The notes beneath the pieces are model-generated. The model had not been told where the DNA came from. It saw nothing but the letters and a program-made list of their open reading frames with translations, and ran no database searches. DNA of 64,000 bases from Oxyruncus cristatus (taxonomy: Eukaryota; Chordata; Aves; Passeriformes; Cotingidae): the NCBI GenBank assembly GCA_013399855.1, contig VXAY01000767.1:3965487-4029486 (forward strand), read 5' to 3'. The position numbers were made by a program, and so were the translations under genes. Numbering within the stretch: position 1 is the stretch's first letter; every line of letters starts with the position of its first letter. Below, piece after piece: positions 24,306-38,445 of this stretch.

Positions 24306-27300
24306 AGAGCAGTCGCTTATTCTTCAGCCTCCAGGCAGCATAAGAATTATGCCTTCTGACCACTTTCAAATTGGATTCATAATTTCCCTGCAAGAAACAT
24401 TGCATGTTTCTCAACACTGGATATGGCAGATAGAGTGAGGGTATTTTGTAAAAATCGACCAATTTTTTTTTATTGGCACGCAATATAATCAGGGAGAACT
24501 TCTATTAGGTAGAGCTTCGCACGTTTTCAAAACACCTTCAGAAAATAAGAGCGTCTATCAAGAGCAGTGATAACATATGTCTGCTTTAAGCCATGAAGTC
24601 CCTGAAAGGCTGAATGGATACAAAGGCACACAGCACCACCTGCTAAATGGGCAGAGACATGCAAAACCTGCTCCAAGCCCAGGCACAAGAGAGTTCTTTG
24701 TATTGCACCCAAGCTGGGTGAAGCACAGAAGAGGGAAAAGGACAACTGTGATTTTCAGGTTTAAAATATATTCCCAGCCTTTGTGTAAAGAATTCAGTCA
24801 AGAGGAGTTATAACAGAAGAGGCTATTCATCCCAGGCTACACAAAGAGCTTAATCCATTTCAGCACTCACATGCATTATACAGAATAACTGTTCAGGGCA
24901 TGAACAGTTTCACCAGGGCTACTGAGTCAACACGTGAGGGAGGGCGTTCATCACAACTTAAGTTGGACCCTAAAATCCTGTAGGTTTGATTAATTTCACT
25001 GCCAGGGTAAAGACTTCAACACAATCTGCCTGTTGAAGAACCACTGAACATTTAATTAAAAGTGAGGAGACTATAGAAACTCTGTTTTGCCTACACTACT
25101 CTTGTCTGACTGAAAATTTCTCCTGGACAGAAAACCTTAACTCTTAGGTAACATTGTTCTGTTTGATCTTTTTTCCTGAACAATTGCTTCAGTGGTCCAT
25201 GAGGTTCCCCTTGGCAGAGAGTACCCATCAGTGCCATCATAAATGCATGGACTCTTTTGGCTAGTAAAGGTGAACCCATGGCTACTGGGTTTTGTTGGGA
25301 AGGTGTGCTGTCTTCTGTTTTGAAGAAAGCAAGAAAGACTGTTGCCCAAACTGATTCCAATTTAAACAGATACAGCTTAGTTTTAAACACTCATTCTAGA
25401 TACCAGAAGTTTTTCACATAGTAACTTGATTACATAGGTTTCCCTGGCTCAGATCAGACTGCTAAAGAAATCTCCTTGCAGTAATTCATGGTTCAGATTT
25501 ATTAGGTCTAAATAAACCATCCAGTGCATTGACTTAACCTGCATAATTGAGGGCAAAAAAAAAGTCACACCAAGTTCCCCTATTTGAATTTATTCCATAA
25601 GTGCTATTTACAAATGCAAATCTTGACTGTTTGGGAAATATCAGAATATCAAACAGACATTATGAGCTTTAAGTGGACAGATTTCTCACATTGATTATCC
25701 AGTGAAATATTCAATAATCAGCTGCACAGTGCAATGCATGCTACATCTTCCAGTCCAAAACTAACTGATGGCAATTATCTTACCAGACTTGCTTTCCAGA
25801 GGGGCAAATTAGAAGAAAAGGAAATAAACTGGAAGATAGCACTTTTGCTCTGCTTCCTTGCAAGAACATGCACTGGGGCAATGGAGAAAGGAAGGATACA
25901 ACCAAGGAGTTAGAGTTGATTTTTAATAAAGAGTAAGTTTTAAGTGCAAAAAAGCCTGGAAGAAAGTGCTTACTGAGCAACAATTTGCCAGCAGATATCA
26001 GCAAGCTAAGAGGAAGCAGCAGTACAAGCCAGAGGGGTTTCTACAAGGAGCAGCAGGAATCCCCACCAGCAGAGCTGGAGAACTGCTCAGAGATCTCATT
26101 TTAGCCATATCTCCAGCACTTTGTCAATGAGTAAAGACCATTTAGTTCATAAAATCGTCTGCAAAAGCTCTGTTTTCTTTCCTTCCACTGTTATATCTCC
26201 CCAAAGAATGAAAAAAATGAAGTGCAGTAATCGGAAGCTGAAATTCTCCCGAGAGCAGAGCTGAGCAATAGGCGAGTCCTGGAGATCAATACTCCCCTGC
26301 AGGTGCCATTCCCAAGCTGTCGTGCCAGGGAGAGCAAGGATCAATCTGTGCCCAGCAAATCTGCCTGCAGAGCTGCAGTCAGAGATTGTGATTAGAGCCA
26401 TGACAGCTCAAAGGGGGGGAAAAAAAAAAAAAGTCACTCAGCTCCAAAATTCAACTTTCAATGCGGTTGTTCACAATCAGGAGCTCAGCTGGGACTGTGC
26501 AGACAGGTTTTAAATGAGCTCCTTGCAAAACTGAAACACTTGAACCATACTGTTTGAAACACTGAGTCTGAGGTACTAAAATAGAAGGGTGCTTTTTTCC
26601 CCTCAAATCTGTAGAACTAAGCCTTTAAATCCAGAACTGACACCTAAGGGAAACCAGCTCCCCTGCCATGCCAGAGACCAACCCAGCAGCACAGAGACCC
26701 CCCATGAGCCATCCCTCCCTGTGGCAGAGCTAATGTCTACAGGCCCCACAGAGAGGAGGACAAAGGGGGAAAACCACAGCACAAGGATGCAGTTCTGCAA
26801 CTTGGGCCCCACAGTTTAAAAAGAATTTTATGGTTCTTCAATATACCTGAAGGAAGGCAGCAAAGCAGACCTGTAGAAAAAGCAGCAATAATAGGGGCTG
26901 ATAGAGCAGCAACCTCTAAGAAATAATCATTATCTATAGGCAGCTTTTTATATACCAATGGAGTCTACATCTCCTGTGTCTACTATATGTCATATGCACA
27001 GTCTTTAACGAAGCACACAGAGAAAAGACAGCAGCAGAAGAAATTAGAAAATAATATTTCAACATGAAGGAAATATGAATTCAATAAAGATCAGAGTGCA
27101 GTAGCAGCACTCCTAAATGGAATTATTAGGGAAGAAATAGAGAGCCTTGTTCTGACCAAGTTAGTTTGCTCAGTCTTACCTAAATTCTGGTTTCTTAAAA
27201 AATAAAATCTGTCTATGGAATAAAATTTCAAGATCATTTTTCCACATTGAAGTCATCTGGCCTTTATATCTATGTCTCTACAAAGAGTAAACAGCTCATA

Positions 27301-30300
27301 TCTTATAGTGTTCATATTTTGTCCTGTAGATTCAGTTACAAGAATGAGTGCTCCACACAAACCATAGGTGACAATGATTAGTCCTCTTGTGTACAATTAT
27401 TCTCCTGATACCTTAAAAAAAAAAAGCTAAGATGAGAGCACTGTCCATTTGTGAAGTGGAACAGCATTTAAGGAAAGGCTGTGTGGAGCAGGCTCTGGTC
27501 AATGCCAGACTTACTGCTATTGCTACGAGAGGGTCACATAATAAAAAGACACTTAAAATATTTTTTTATTCACTGTGTGTCCCGTAGTTCTTCACAACTC
27601 CTAAGCACATGCACAGATATCCAGACAAATCTCAAACTGTGTGATGTCCAGCTGCACATGTTGCCTGTAGTGCTTTGGGTTCATTATAGGACTGTGGCCC
27701 TCACAGCTTGTGCACTTATCCTTAAAACCACGCAGCTGAAGAACATTTCAGTTCTCGGAGAAAATGCTGTTTCTAAGGATCATTCATCTTCAAAGAGTAA
27801 GTAAATCAAGTTCCTCACTGAAGCATGTTTCTAGAGAACAGGTGTGAGAAATGCAGTTAATTGCAGCTAACAAGTGTTCTGCTGCACTGCTGTAATTGCT
27901 GCTTATCAAGTTAGGGCTGAAGTTACCACAAACTCACAGAAATCAGTTACCTGTTATTTCTTCACTAGCACCGCAGCATTTGGCACAATGCAACTCCTGA
28001 GCTTACAACTATCAGTAATAACTCAGATTTGATTTAAAACTCACTTATTTGCAGAACCAAGTAAATTCTGCTTAGAGGATTTCCTCCTTGATAGCTGACC
28101 CTAACACCACCACGGCCAGCACTGACACATTGGCTCAGGTCTGCAGAGCATTATATGCACAAGTTTACTAGTGGCAGGAAAACACTCTGCAAGCTTGTCC
28201 CCTTTCTACCTGCATTTATTTAAAGAGCTGAAGCACAAAACAGCTGCTACAAGAAACTTCTGGGGCTGAGTCCCTAAAAACTCACAGCGCACTGTTCTCC
28301 TCAGTACCTAACACAGCAGACACATGGAGGATCCAGCTCTAAATGCTTTGCCACTCCATTAGAGTAGTGTTTGTCCTCTCAGACATTCCAGATGTTAAAT
28401 CATGTGTTGTGTTTTCTTTTTTTAATCTACCTTATTCAGGCATGGATGATGGTACAAACAAAACTACCTCAGAGGAAATGGTGATACAATGAAGACTTAT
28501 AGTGGGATATATGAAAGTCGGAAGTCACTCCTCATGTGTTGTAATGGAAAAATTACATTTTTGGCTAAAACTAACCTGTCCTTCTAGTGAAAAATGTTAT
28601 TTGAGGAAGGCAAAGATGACAGGAGAAAAAAAAAACACAACAAAACAGCTTTCAACATTAGCTATTTCTATTGCAATAAAATCTTGAAAGACCTAGTCAA
28701 AGCAAAAGTCTTTAGTTAAGGCAAAGGTGAAATAACTGTTTGAAAAAACAAAAAGGCAGATGTCTGGCCTCAATTACTTTATAGTTTCTACCAACAGAAG
28801 CAAGAAATACTGTGGGAGGACATAAAACAGAAGGTAATTGAAAGGACGTAATATCTCTTATTTTGTCCCAGAAAAGATTTTTTAATAGTGTTGCTATTGA
28901 GCGATTTTTAGAGGTGAGAGGAAAGGAACAAATAAATCGATGTAATAATTCTGAAAGAAAAATCAAGTTTAATAACAAGCAGCTGTAATGTATGAACAGA
29001 TATAAGAAAATCCTTCAAGATGATAGTTCTGTGTCAGCTTCTGACAAGACGTGGCTGGAAGATTACATATTGCATTTTACATTGGTTTCTGCTAAATGGT
29101 TAGAGTGAAATTGGGTTGTTCCCCCTTGGCTCTCTAGGATGCCACTGTTAGATGAAAGCGTGGGGTTTTATTCCTTTTAAACTTACCTAACCTCCTCCAC
29201 TGCTTCTTCTTACAAAAACAAAACAAAACATGCAGATGTAGGCCATGTTACTGTGCTACTGCTACACACAAGTCAGCAGAAAAGCTTAAGTGATACTCTT
29301 ACAGGTAAAAAGATAAGAATCAGCCCCCCCTTACTCCACCTGTTTCCTTGTTCTCCTTCGGTCATTTGATCTATAAACTACAACTTGGACTCCTGGCCAG
29401 GGCAACAAGGCAGGAATAAGTAGACAGAAGAGAAAAGAGAGAGGGAAGCCCATACTGAGGCTGTATCTCAACACTATCAATTCAAAAGGCACAACAATTC
29501 ACAAAGAAATTCCTAAACTCCAGTTGTTTAGATCAGGTCCGAAGACCAATGGATTTTCACAACCTTCTAAACTGCATCCAGACCCCCATAGTACAGCCTG
29601 GAAGTTCTTCAGCCCCCAGGTCTTTGTCTCAGTAGTTTTCCCCACAACTCATTTATTTATTATGTAGCAGTCAACTGCTCTGGCATTCCTGATAAAACAC
29701 TTAGTTTCAGTGAGTTGAGCTTTGTGTTAGTCCCTGCTTGAGAGTGTTTGGTTCTCCTTCTATAGGCTGTGCATGCTCTTACAATTAAATCACTGACAAA
29801 CATACAACCTACTTTAGTCCGCTTTTAAGGTCCAGAAATAGAAATAAACACCAAGACAGACATTTTACAGCATATCTCCACATAGCTTGTAATATCCAGT
29901 AGAAGACACATGCCTTACCTTGCAGCAGCAGCTGAACAAGCAGCATCCTTTTCCTCTCCTTATCAGAGGGGAAATTTGGAGGGCCACATGCAAATCTTAG
30001 AAAGGACTTTATCCATACCACAGACTGTTCATCTAAACCCCACCCCTCCCTCCAAATCTCCCCTTCTATAACAAGCCTTGGCCACCTGTTCCGTCCCACC
30101 CTCCACAAGTCACAGGTGGTATCACTTTTCCAAGGCACCCATCAACTTACCTCACAGGGTCCCAGCTGCCTCTGGGGCTGAACACAAGAGCCTCTTCAAA
30201 TACATTTAATCCAGGGGTACTATATATTCCTAAAGAGTCTCATGCTTGTTATCTAGTGCATTATGATTTCCCATACCAACAGCTGCTGTCATAAACAAAT

Positions 30301-31782
30301 GAAATAAGCTGCACTTTTAGTTGAACTCAGTAATTACTTTGGATCCCACAAAGTTACTGTGAACTATGACAGGGCAAATCCTTCAGATTCAAATATTTTA
30401 CTGATAAGTCTGCTAAGTAAAAGACAGTAATAAAAAAAAAAAAAAGTATAAAAAATAATATTTGAACTTAGCAAGAACAAAAAGAAGATGTAACCAAAAG
30501 GAACCCAGTTTATCTGTTTACTAGAAAAGACTCATCATGTGACAGACAAGTACCATCTCACAGAAAGGTGAGTTGGGTCAACTAAAACCAAAACCTTCTT
30601 AGCCTGTAAATACTAAATGATCAAGAATTCTGGTTTATCTGATTGGTGATGAATGGTGCAAGACAGTAGATTCAATAGCACTCACATCACCCTCACTATG
30701 ATTAAAATTTTTCATGCAGAAAAAGAAATAACAACTGCCTAAGCCTTTTATGTGGTGTACAAGAATGTGGCATGAGCATCAGTCACTCATTGCAAGACGT
30801 GAGAGATGTTTCCTTTCCCACTGGTTGTCCGAACACCCCAAAGCTGCTGACCAACCTGAACCAAAGCGGTAGGACCAGCACCTTCATTCCTCTTCTGACC
30901 CACGGCTGTGCACTTAACAGCTTAACATAAATAACATGGACCCTCGTACCTACCATACATGGGGAAAGGAAGATTCACCAGTTTGCTTAAAACCAGTTTA
31001 AATTGAGCTTTTACACCAGGTGAAGGTAAGAAGTTCCTTGCTCTGTTCCCTGAGTGCCTGGACTTTCTATCACTTAACTTCATGCGTCTGAGGAATAAGA
31101 ATAATGTGTAGGCAATTAATAATCTGTAGGCAGTACGTATTTTGGAGCTCTGCTACGCCTAGTGAAGCAGCTTTGTCTACTCTTGTTGAACATGCACTAC
31201 TCAGTGTTTGTTCATCACTCAGAGCGATGTGCTGGTGTTGCCAGCCCAAAGAATCCAGAAATCCTAAGCCGGAAGCTTCAGAACCACGAGATTTCAATTA
31301 AAAATTGCAACTTTTTACTCTTTGCCTTCTGATTCTTTTTTTCATCTTCAAGGTTCAGTCAATACCTTCTTGCAAGTTTTTTCTTCACAAACCCAAGAGC
31401 TTAACAGAAGCTGTAATTCTCATGTAATTGCCAAGAGCTGGAAACTGAGACCTTAAGCAGAACGGCAAATACTGTAACAAAGGCAGAAGTTGTGTAGTCT
31501 GAGCAATTCATATTTCCAAAACAGGCTTATGTCTAAACTTTTTGAAGTTCTCAATGATTTAAATGCAATGCCAACACAAGTGTCTCCAAGCTACTCTCAG
31601 GCTTATCACTCTTGCTACAGGTTTTGAGATCCCTGCTAAACATAATTGTGAATTCATATAGTGACTTCAGTGGAGCTGTGTTGATTGACACCATAAGGTG
31701 ATCTCAAAGTGCACCAAAAAGAGATGCTATGTTCAGTAAAACTTCTGTTCAGATTTGATAAGAATCTTGGAAATGCCAGTTT
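24306..31782. other. Non-coding DNA, no recognisable gene
   Basis: AT-rich background with A-rich tracts near 26419, 27416, 28628 and 30431 and an imperfect (AAAAC) run near 29213. Frames reach 109 codons (29809-30138 minus) with no recognisable domain. No transposon or tandem array was noticed. Confidence 0.65.
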
Positions 31783-32290
31783 TTACCCATAAAGCACTCT
31801 AAATACATCTGCACCTTGACCGTGCTTGTCTTGAAATATTTGAGCTTTCTTTGATAACACCAAGTTCCGGCACTTCAGAAACACTTTTCTCAGTCTTTCT
31901 GGGTTCCTACATTGGTGACAAACTTTTTCCTTTGATCTCCACGTAAGAGTTTTCTCCACCATGCTCTTTGCTCCCGCGTTTTTCTGGTCTATTTCCAAGA
32001 ACTGAACATTTTCAGTTCTCCCATTAGCTTTTAACTTTTGTGTATTTTGCTTTATTGGAACTGGCAACGTGGTGCTATTTAAACACAGCTCCATCTGTCA
32101 GAGTCAAGTCCTGCAGGTAGGGTGTCATGTTTGATTTCATGTTATCATTTGTTGTATAGTCAGAGCTAAAGAAAAAAAAAAAAGTGTTTACTATAAAACA
32201 GTGACTTTCATAAATTCCTTGGAGAGCTCTTTTACTGCTGTTCCAGGACCTACTTGTGTCCTTGTGAATACAGCCCCTTCTGCACTGCCA
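31783..32290 (-). other. Cluster of exon-like signals on the minus strand, unconfirmed
   Basis: Reading the minus strand, a strong acceptor-like site (long pyrimidine tract, then GGCAG) opens at 32284 into 30 codons that begin AEGAVFTRTQ. A second acceptor (T12, then CTTTAG) opens at 32165 into 29 codons containing SNMTPYLQDLTLTDG. That reading stops with TAG at 32075-32077, and an AATAAA lies about 20 bases further on at 32051-32056. A third acceptor-like CTGACAG leads into a 103-codon frame at 31783-32094 that is lysine-rich, contains VCHQCRNPERLRKVF, holds several CpG codons and ends at a GG/GTAAAA donor-like site. The three readings exclude each other as one transcript. None matches a family I know. 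Confidence 0.2.
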
Positions 32291-35200
32291 GAGAGAAAAC
32301 AGAAGGGATGTGCTCAGCCTGGCTTTTTTCCTTGTGTTTCCTTCCCTCTTCTGTTTTCAACATCAACTGCACGTCCTAAGCATGTATGAATTGGTACGGC
32401 AGCATTATAGCTGGAAAACACTGTAGGCTTAAAAGAAGGCATTTTGGAGATGGAGTTTTCAGATTTGAAAATGAATATACTTTCATTGCCCAGCTTCAGA
32501 GCTGCTGTCCAGTGTGAGGTTACATCTGACACTGGAAGAAGAGATATGGTAGACTTTAATCCCAGCATGACAACAGTTGTGCTTCACAGTCAGGGCTTCC
32601 CAGCCAAAAGGGGACTAGAGGGAAAGCAATGACTTAACAAAAATATAATTTCCTGGAGCCTTTCTGGTGTGCATATCAAACAGATGTGGTGAACACAATT
32701 ATTTCCTTCCCAGTCTCATAAATGGCTTCTTCTGTTCTTCTTCTCAAAAAGACGTAACCTCAGAAATATGATGCTGAGTATAGTTGAAAGATATTTATTT
32801 TGGCATGCTTAAAAACCTTTGCAGCCTATTAGAGAGCTTGTCTTTTCTTCTCACAAACAATATACACATCTTACCTTTCATGTCTCTCTGATCACAGTTT
32901 CTTGGGAAAAGCATTAAACACAAGATTTTAATTTTGCTTTATCTTTGACACTGCATCAACATGGGTTTTCTTCAAACATCTAGAAATGGCAATTCAGGTG
33001 TAAGAGCTTTCCTGAGTTTCTTCCTTGTCCCTTAAAAAGTTCAAAGTTCATTTAGGTTTTTTCCAGACAGCAGCATTAATGTTTCTGACCTGACATTTTT
33101 TAAGAAAGGTAGACCTGCAACACTCACCCTGTACAGCCTCACAAAGGCAGTGGTGTCCCGAGGCAGGAATCACGCCCAGCACCTCTCGTGCCCTCACACT
33201 TGGAGAGACTCCACAGTGGTGCGAGATCAAGTGCTGACAGACAATCCCCAAGGCAATAAGGGGAGATCCAGCACTTCCCAAGGGACTGTCACATGTTTTC
33301 TGTTAGTATTAGGATGGGCTCAAGTGCTGTAAGGTGGGCTGTTCCCTTAGTGAGGATCTGACACTGTGGGAGTGACTGGCACTAAAAGGGGTGGCGATCC
33401 CATGCAGGTTCTCTGCTGTGCAGAGGCAGAGCAGTTTTCCTGCCAGGAGGACCCATCAGACCACGCTCAGAGAGGCTGTGAAGGGAAGCTGTAAGTGCAA
33501 ACACGGGCAAGTGGGATGCAGATGGAGGGCTGGGTGGGCTGAGCTGCAGCCTTGCTGCAATCCTTGCAGATGGCCGTGCTGCCAGCTGGCTCAGGCACAG
33601 GAGCCCAGCCTGGCTCTCCACCTGTAAAAGTAAACAGCTGGGGAAAGGCCATGTCTTAAACAAGCATAGCTCCTCTGCTCGGTAAATGTGAGGCATAAAT
33701 CTGAGGGCTTACACTGACATCAGCACAGCTGACCCAGTGCTAGGCTGCTATCACAAGATCTGTGCTTTTAGTGAAAATAAATACCGTGTCAGGGGGAGGA
33801 ATCAGTTAAGCCCTCTGCTATTAGCTCTGTTGTCATTGAAAGCACTTTTCCAGGATGTACTGCTGGAAGCAGCTATTTCAATTCACCCACAATTTTTTTC
33901 TAAAGCAGATGTGACCAGATTCTCCAGCCTTGATGAAATGTAAACCAGCAAAGCAGATACAGAGTGTCCAGAGCATTGGATACACACACGGACTCTCATG
34001 AATGGCTGTAGTATTGAACTGGGGTTTTGGAGAGCACTGGTGTGCTGGACACTGTGCAAACAGCACAAAGAAATTATGTCCATGATACAAAACTAGAAGC
34101 AAAATTACAAGTGGATGGCTCCTGTCTTCACAGGTGACCAGTTTTCTATTTAAACCTCCAGAACAGAGCAATCCAAGCCCTGAACTATTGCACTGAAGTT
34201 ACTTTATCACTGGTTTTGCCCAGGAAGGCTGTTGCGATTCCTGGGGCTCTGTTTTCTAGCACAGTGAATTAATCCACAGCCAGCTTCCTTCTTGGTTACT
34301 TAGTGGCTGTCCTGCACACGTGGAATGAGACGTGGACAGCTGGAAAGGCCTCACCCAGCAGTGAGCAGCTCCCAGGACCACGCTGATCACAGCCTGCAGT
34401 GGTAGCCTGAGCCTGGCCTGCAGTGGTTCCTGTTTCTAAACAAAAGGAGACAACAGCAAATTCTGCATCATGTACAGCTCATGCAATAGGCACTCAAGCT
34501 GACAGCACAACACTGGAATTAAAGAGATCTTTCATTTTATTTGCCTTCCTTGTATTTACAGCTGCAAACATCAAAGGCTGACTCACTGCACAGACCAACA
34601 AGCACATTTAAGTACAAGGATTTGCTAGAACAGCTGCTGCCTGACCAGGAGAACCATCCTTCAGGGCCATTGTCATTAACAATTCTGTAATTTGTTTTGA
34701 TGGCAATGCAAGGAAACAAAAACAACTGTTGTTCAGGCACCAGCAATCCTCAGCTGGACAGCCTGTCTCTCTCCAGGAGCTGTATATAGTCTACTCCAGT
34801 TTAGGGGAGGATGGAAAAATGGAAGATGGGAGGTGAAAAGCAGCTATCTGAGTAGGAGTATATCCCGCATTGGTATTGGTGGATTAGAGGGTACAGCAAA
34901 TTCCTGTTTGATGGATTTAGTAACTAACGTAATAGTTAGATGAACAAATGCATGTTGCACTGGTTTGGCCGATTCCTGCACACTTTAGGTTGGACCATTT
35001 CTTTAATGGATCAAACGGTTCATTTTCTGCTGCTTGATAAATGGTTTGTGCACAGCCCACCTGGAAGTCCACCTGTGACAATACCTCCCCCAGGCACTTC
35101 GTGGCCAGGTTTACACAGGTGAGAGACCACGTGGGGGCTTTTCACTCTGCCTCCTTCCCACTTTAGAGATGGTGATGATGCTGTCACTTGCACAGTCAGG

Positions 35201-36293
35201 GCTTTCCTCTCTGCTCTCCTGGCTGCAGATATGCTCACAGCACCTGTCCCATCCTCAGGGATCCCCAAGGCAGGCCTGGTTTGAGCACCCAGGGCCCCAC
35301 CTCTGCCACAGCCATGCAGATGATGTGGGCTATTTCCTCAGAGCACCAGCACCACTCAGGCTCTTTTTTAGCAGACATCAGAAGATAGAGCTAACCTTTT
35401 GCTTGCTTTCAAATAACGTGGGTGACAAGCTGGATCAGGATTTGTCTGTAGTGATGTGGGAGCTGACGTGCCTGATATCACTCAAGAAGGCTGTGACAGA
35501 CTTGGGATTTGACACCACATGGTCTGAGCACCTTCACCATGGTGTGTGACCCTGCATGCAGTGCTGTAGCTACAGACTGTCTTCTCACTGGGGGATTAAT
35601 TCTTCATGGGATTTGTAGCAGCAGAGGATTTTCCCTTTAAGAATTCCTTTCTGATCTTCATCCTTACCTTTTCTTACTTTTGTTTCTCTGTAAGTCATCT
35701 TTTCCCTTAATAGTATTTATAGTCTCTCATTCTCTAGACACTTCTATTTCCATGCAGTGATGAGCTCCTCCTCATAAGAATGTTTTGTCTCCTCTTTTCT
35801 GTAGCTTTTAACACTGTGCTGCTTTACCAACATGGAATTAAAATAACCAGAAAAGCATTAGCATTTTTAATCACACAGACAACTCTGAAAAAGCTTCAGA
35901 TGCCCTATGATTCACACGTAGATTCTGAACAACATAGGACTTTTTCCCAGGCTTCTGAGACAAAAGAAGCTGCAGCTCATGCACCCACTTCTCAGTTTGG
36001 AATGGACAGAGGAGATGTGCCCTACCTGTAGTTAACACAGATGTAGGTATGTCTGTGGAAGTAAAACTGAGTCAATTGATGTAATTCTGATTTTAGGTAT
36101 GAAGCAGCCAACCCAAGAGATACATGTCCTTCCTACTCCCCAGTCATTTTCTTTCCAGATCGCTCTCTGTATCTAACCTATCTGAAAATTTTCTCTACAC
36201 CAGGGCAGAGGAGATTCCTTTGGTGAGGAAGATGCATAATTCTTTTAATCCTAAATTTTCTTCCCTTCTCATTTTCCTAACCACACAGTAAAG

Positions 36294-36294
<1 letters not shown>
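32291..36294. other. Non-coding DNA, no recognisable gene
   Basis: Mixed composition. The segments 33120-33650 and 35050-35350 are GC-richer and carry several overlapping frames on both strands (up to 126 codons plus at 35169-35549), as stop-poor composition would produce. An 84-codon minus-strand frame at 32314-32568 adjoins the exon-like cluster but is not recognisable. No repeat boundaries were noticed. Confidence 0.6.

Positions 36295-36324
<30 letters not shown>
36295..36324. repeat. T-rich homopolymer tract
   Basis: T6, one C, then T23. Read on the minus strand this is a long A tract, which could be an old retroposon tail. No recognisable element body lies beside it, so I call it a simple repeat only. 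Confidence 0.9.
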
Positions 36325-38177
36325 CCCCACACATGTGCCTAAATCCAGCCGTGGCAGACTGCGTAACTGTTGGGCATAGTTACAGTGGATTTTCATTTCT
36401 GCCGGGGTTTGTTGCTCGTGAATTCTTTGATTTTCAGTTAAACTCCCTGCCTCAAATGTTCACATTCCCCCACAGTGTCAGCATGGAAGGAGAGAGAGCA
36501 CCACCAAGCAACTAGTCATTGGAAATAATAACATGATTAAGGATGGAAAAGGTGGTTAAAATGGAGGGATGAGCTGCCTGCTTCCATGCGGAGCCTTTTC
36601 AGCAAAGTCAATACCTATGCATGTTACACCCTGCTGCCTGGGCTTCAAACGTAGGAACACTGGGTCAGAGTTAGACACAAAGTCAGAAGTGAGCCTCGGA
36701 AAGGGAATGGGGAGGAAAAAGAAAAATGTTCTCTGAATGTGGGGAGTTGCTTCTTTGGTTTCCTCCTGAGATCTGAAAAGTTAGGGACAGCGCAGTAAAA
36801 ACCTGTTCCCCTGCAATGCCCACATTTTTAATGTTATCAAAAGTCAAAGGGATATCTCAGACCTGAAGACAATTTCCAATTGCACAGTAGTTTGGTGTCC
36901 AGAATTTTTCTAATCCTGAAGGAAAAATATAAAGATGAGGTAGAAAACTGTGGAAGCTTTTCACAAATTGTAGCAAGTATATATTCAAATGTACTTGTCT
37001 GTTCTGTACAGGAGGAAGAAAATTATGATATGACTGACATCATGTCCACAAAATAAATTAGCTGAGCATTAGATCCCTCATTCTGCCCCGTGGGAATCCT
37101 CTCCCACTCCTCCTGTTACAGGGATGATTTTCCAGCTACTTATAAAAGGATGCAGAGAATTATTCCAATGCCATTTTATCATGTAACTCACGGTGACAGT
37201 GGGCTGTGCTCTGACAAGATGCAGCTTGCAATACACAAATGTGAACCATTTCAGGAGGAAGAATGAAAAACTGAACCTACATGATGCTTTTTTCTCAAAA
37301 CTGCATATTTCTTCTTTATATTTTCTCCGAGACTCCTTCTGGAGAATTGCAAATTAAAAAACTTCAGGTGCAACAGGACTGCGGAATAGCATGTAAAGCT
37401 CACTCACTGACTCAGTGAAACAAAGGAACAGCCTATGCTTTTACTGTTTCTGTCTGCCTTGTAGGTGTATTCTCTGTTAGTTAAATAACAGCAAGTGCAA
37501 AGTATTTGTACTCTTGTATTGAAATCTTAGACAGCTTTTTTAAGGGAGAAAAATATACTATCCTGTACAGCAATAATAATTGTTATTATTTCTTTTTTGA
37601 TGACTGCTGGTTGGTTCATCTCTCAGGAGTATAGAGAGATTTTTTGGTTTCCTTTGAAATTAATTTCACAACTCTCAGGAGAGCAGAATCTTTCAGAATA
37701 CACTAAAAATTCTTTTTGGGAAAAAAAAAAAAAAGGAAAGGACTAACGGAGAATGTCTGCTGAAGTGAAAGAGAAAAGAACAAAAACCACTGCTTATATA
37801 AAAAAAATAATTTCTTCCATTACCAGGAGAATGTTAGCAGTATTTTAAATGCTGTGGATTTCATAATTAGTGGCATTCATAAGTGCAGCAATATTCATTT
37901 TCTACAAAAACCTGAACTTAGGCAATGATGAAATGCTGAAAACATTTTAAGAAAGATCAATAGAGTGAAAGCAAAATGCATTTGGAGGAATGGCATTACT
38001 CTATGATGTGGAGCCTGAATGTTAGTGCAGAACTCCCATTATTGCAACTGTTCACTCACATGTTCACTTCATTAACTCTATTGAACACCCAGAAATCATA
38101 TTGCCATGGGAGAAGTGCCTGACTTAAATATTAATACCTATGAATTTTACGAGTTAAAAATGAAATTTCTTATCCTT
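36325..38177. other. Non-coding DNA, no recognisable gene
   Basis: AT-rich background with an A14 run near 37721-37734. The part from 37840 to 38170 has several TAAT or ATTA words and could be conserved, but the density is not exceptional. No gene or transposon was seen. Confidence 0.6.
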
Positions 38178-38445
38178 CTACGTCAGTGTTTGTGTCCAGG
38201 AGCAGCAATGATTGTCTGGTACCAGAAAGGAAGGCGAGTGGGAGCAGAGGGACAGCAGGGCAGGGGGATGGAGGGACCTGTCTGAGCAGAAGGTGGGATG
38301 CTGAGGTGGCAGTGTGGGGCTGGGCTGGCCTGGAGGCACTGTGCCTGGAGTCTGTCTCAGTCCCAGGGTCACTGGGCAAATCCAGAGGTACAAGGCAGCA
38401 GGTCCAAGGTCAAGCCAGAAAGACAAGCCAGTTCTGAAAGCTCTC
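38178..38445. other. GC-rich patch with G-quadruplex-like motif
   Basis: This block is clearly richer in G and C than its AT-rich flanks, and its plus strand is G-biased. G runs at 38249-38251, 38258-38260, 38263-38267 and 38273-38275 with loops of six, two and five bases match the usual G3 quadruplex pattern. A short perfect palindrome, GGCACTGTGCC, lies within 38330-38350. Five overlapping frames are open here on the two strands, which reflects composition. CpG is almost absent, so it is not a CpG island. Confidence 0.5.

Noticed and set aside
35169..35549. 126-codon plus-strand frame
   Set aside because: It lies in a stop-poor GC-richer stretch with overlapping frames open on both strands, and no domain or convincing splice borders were seen.
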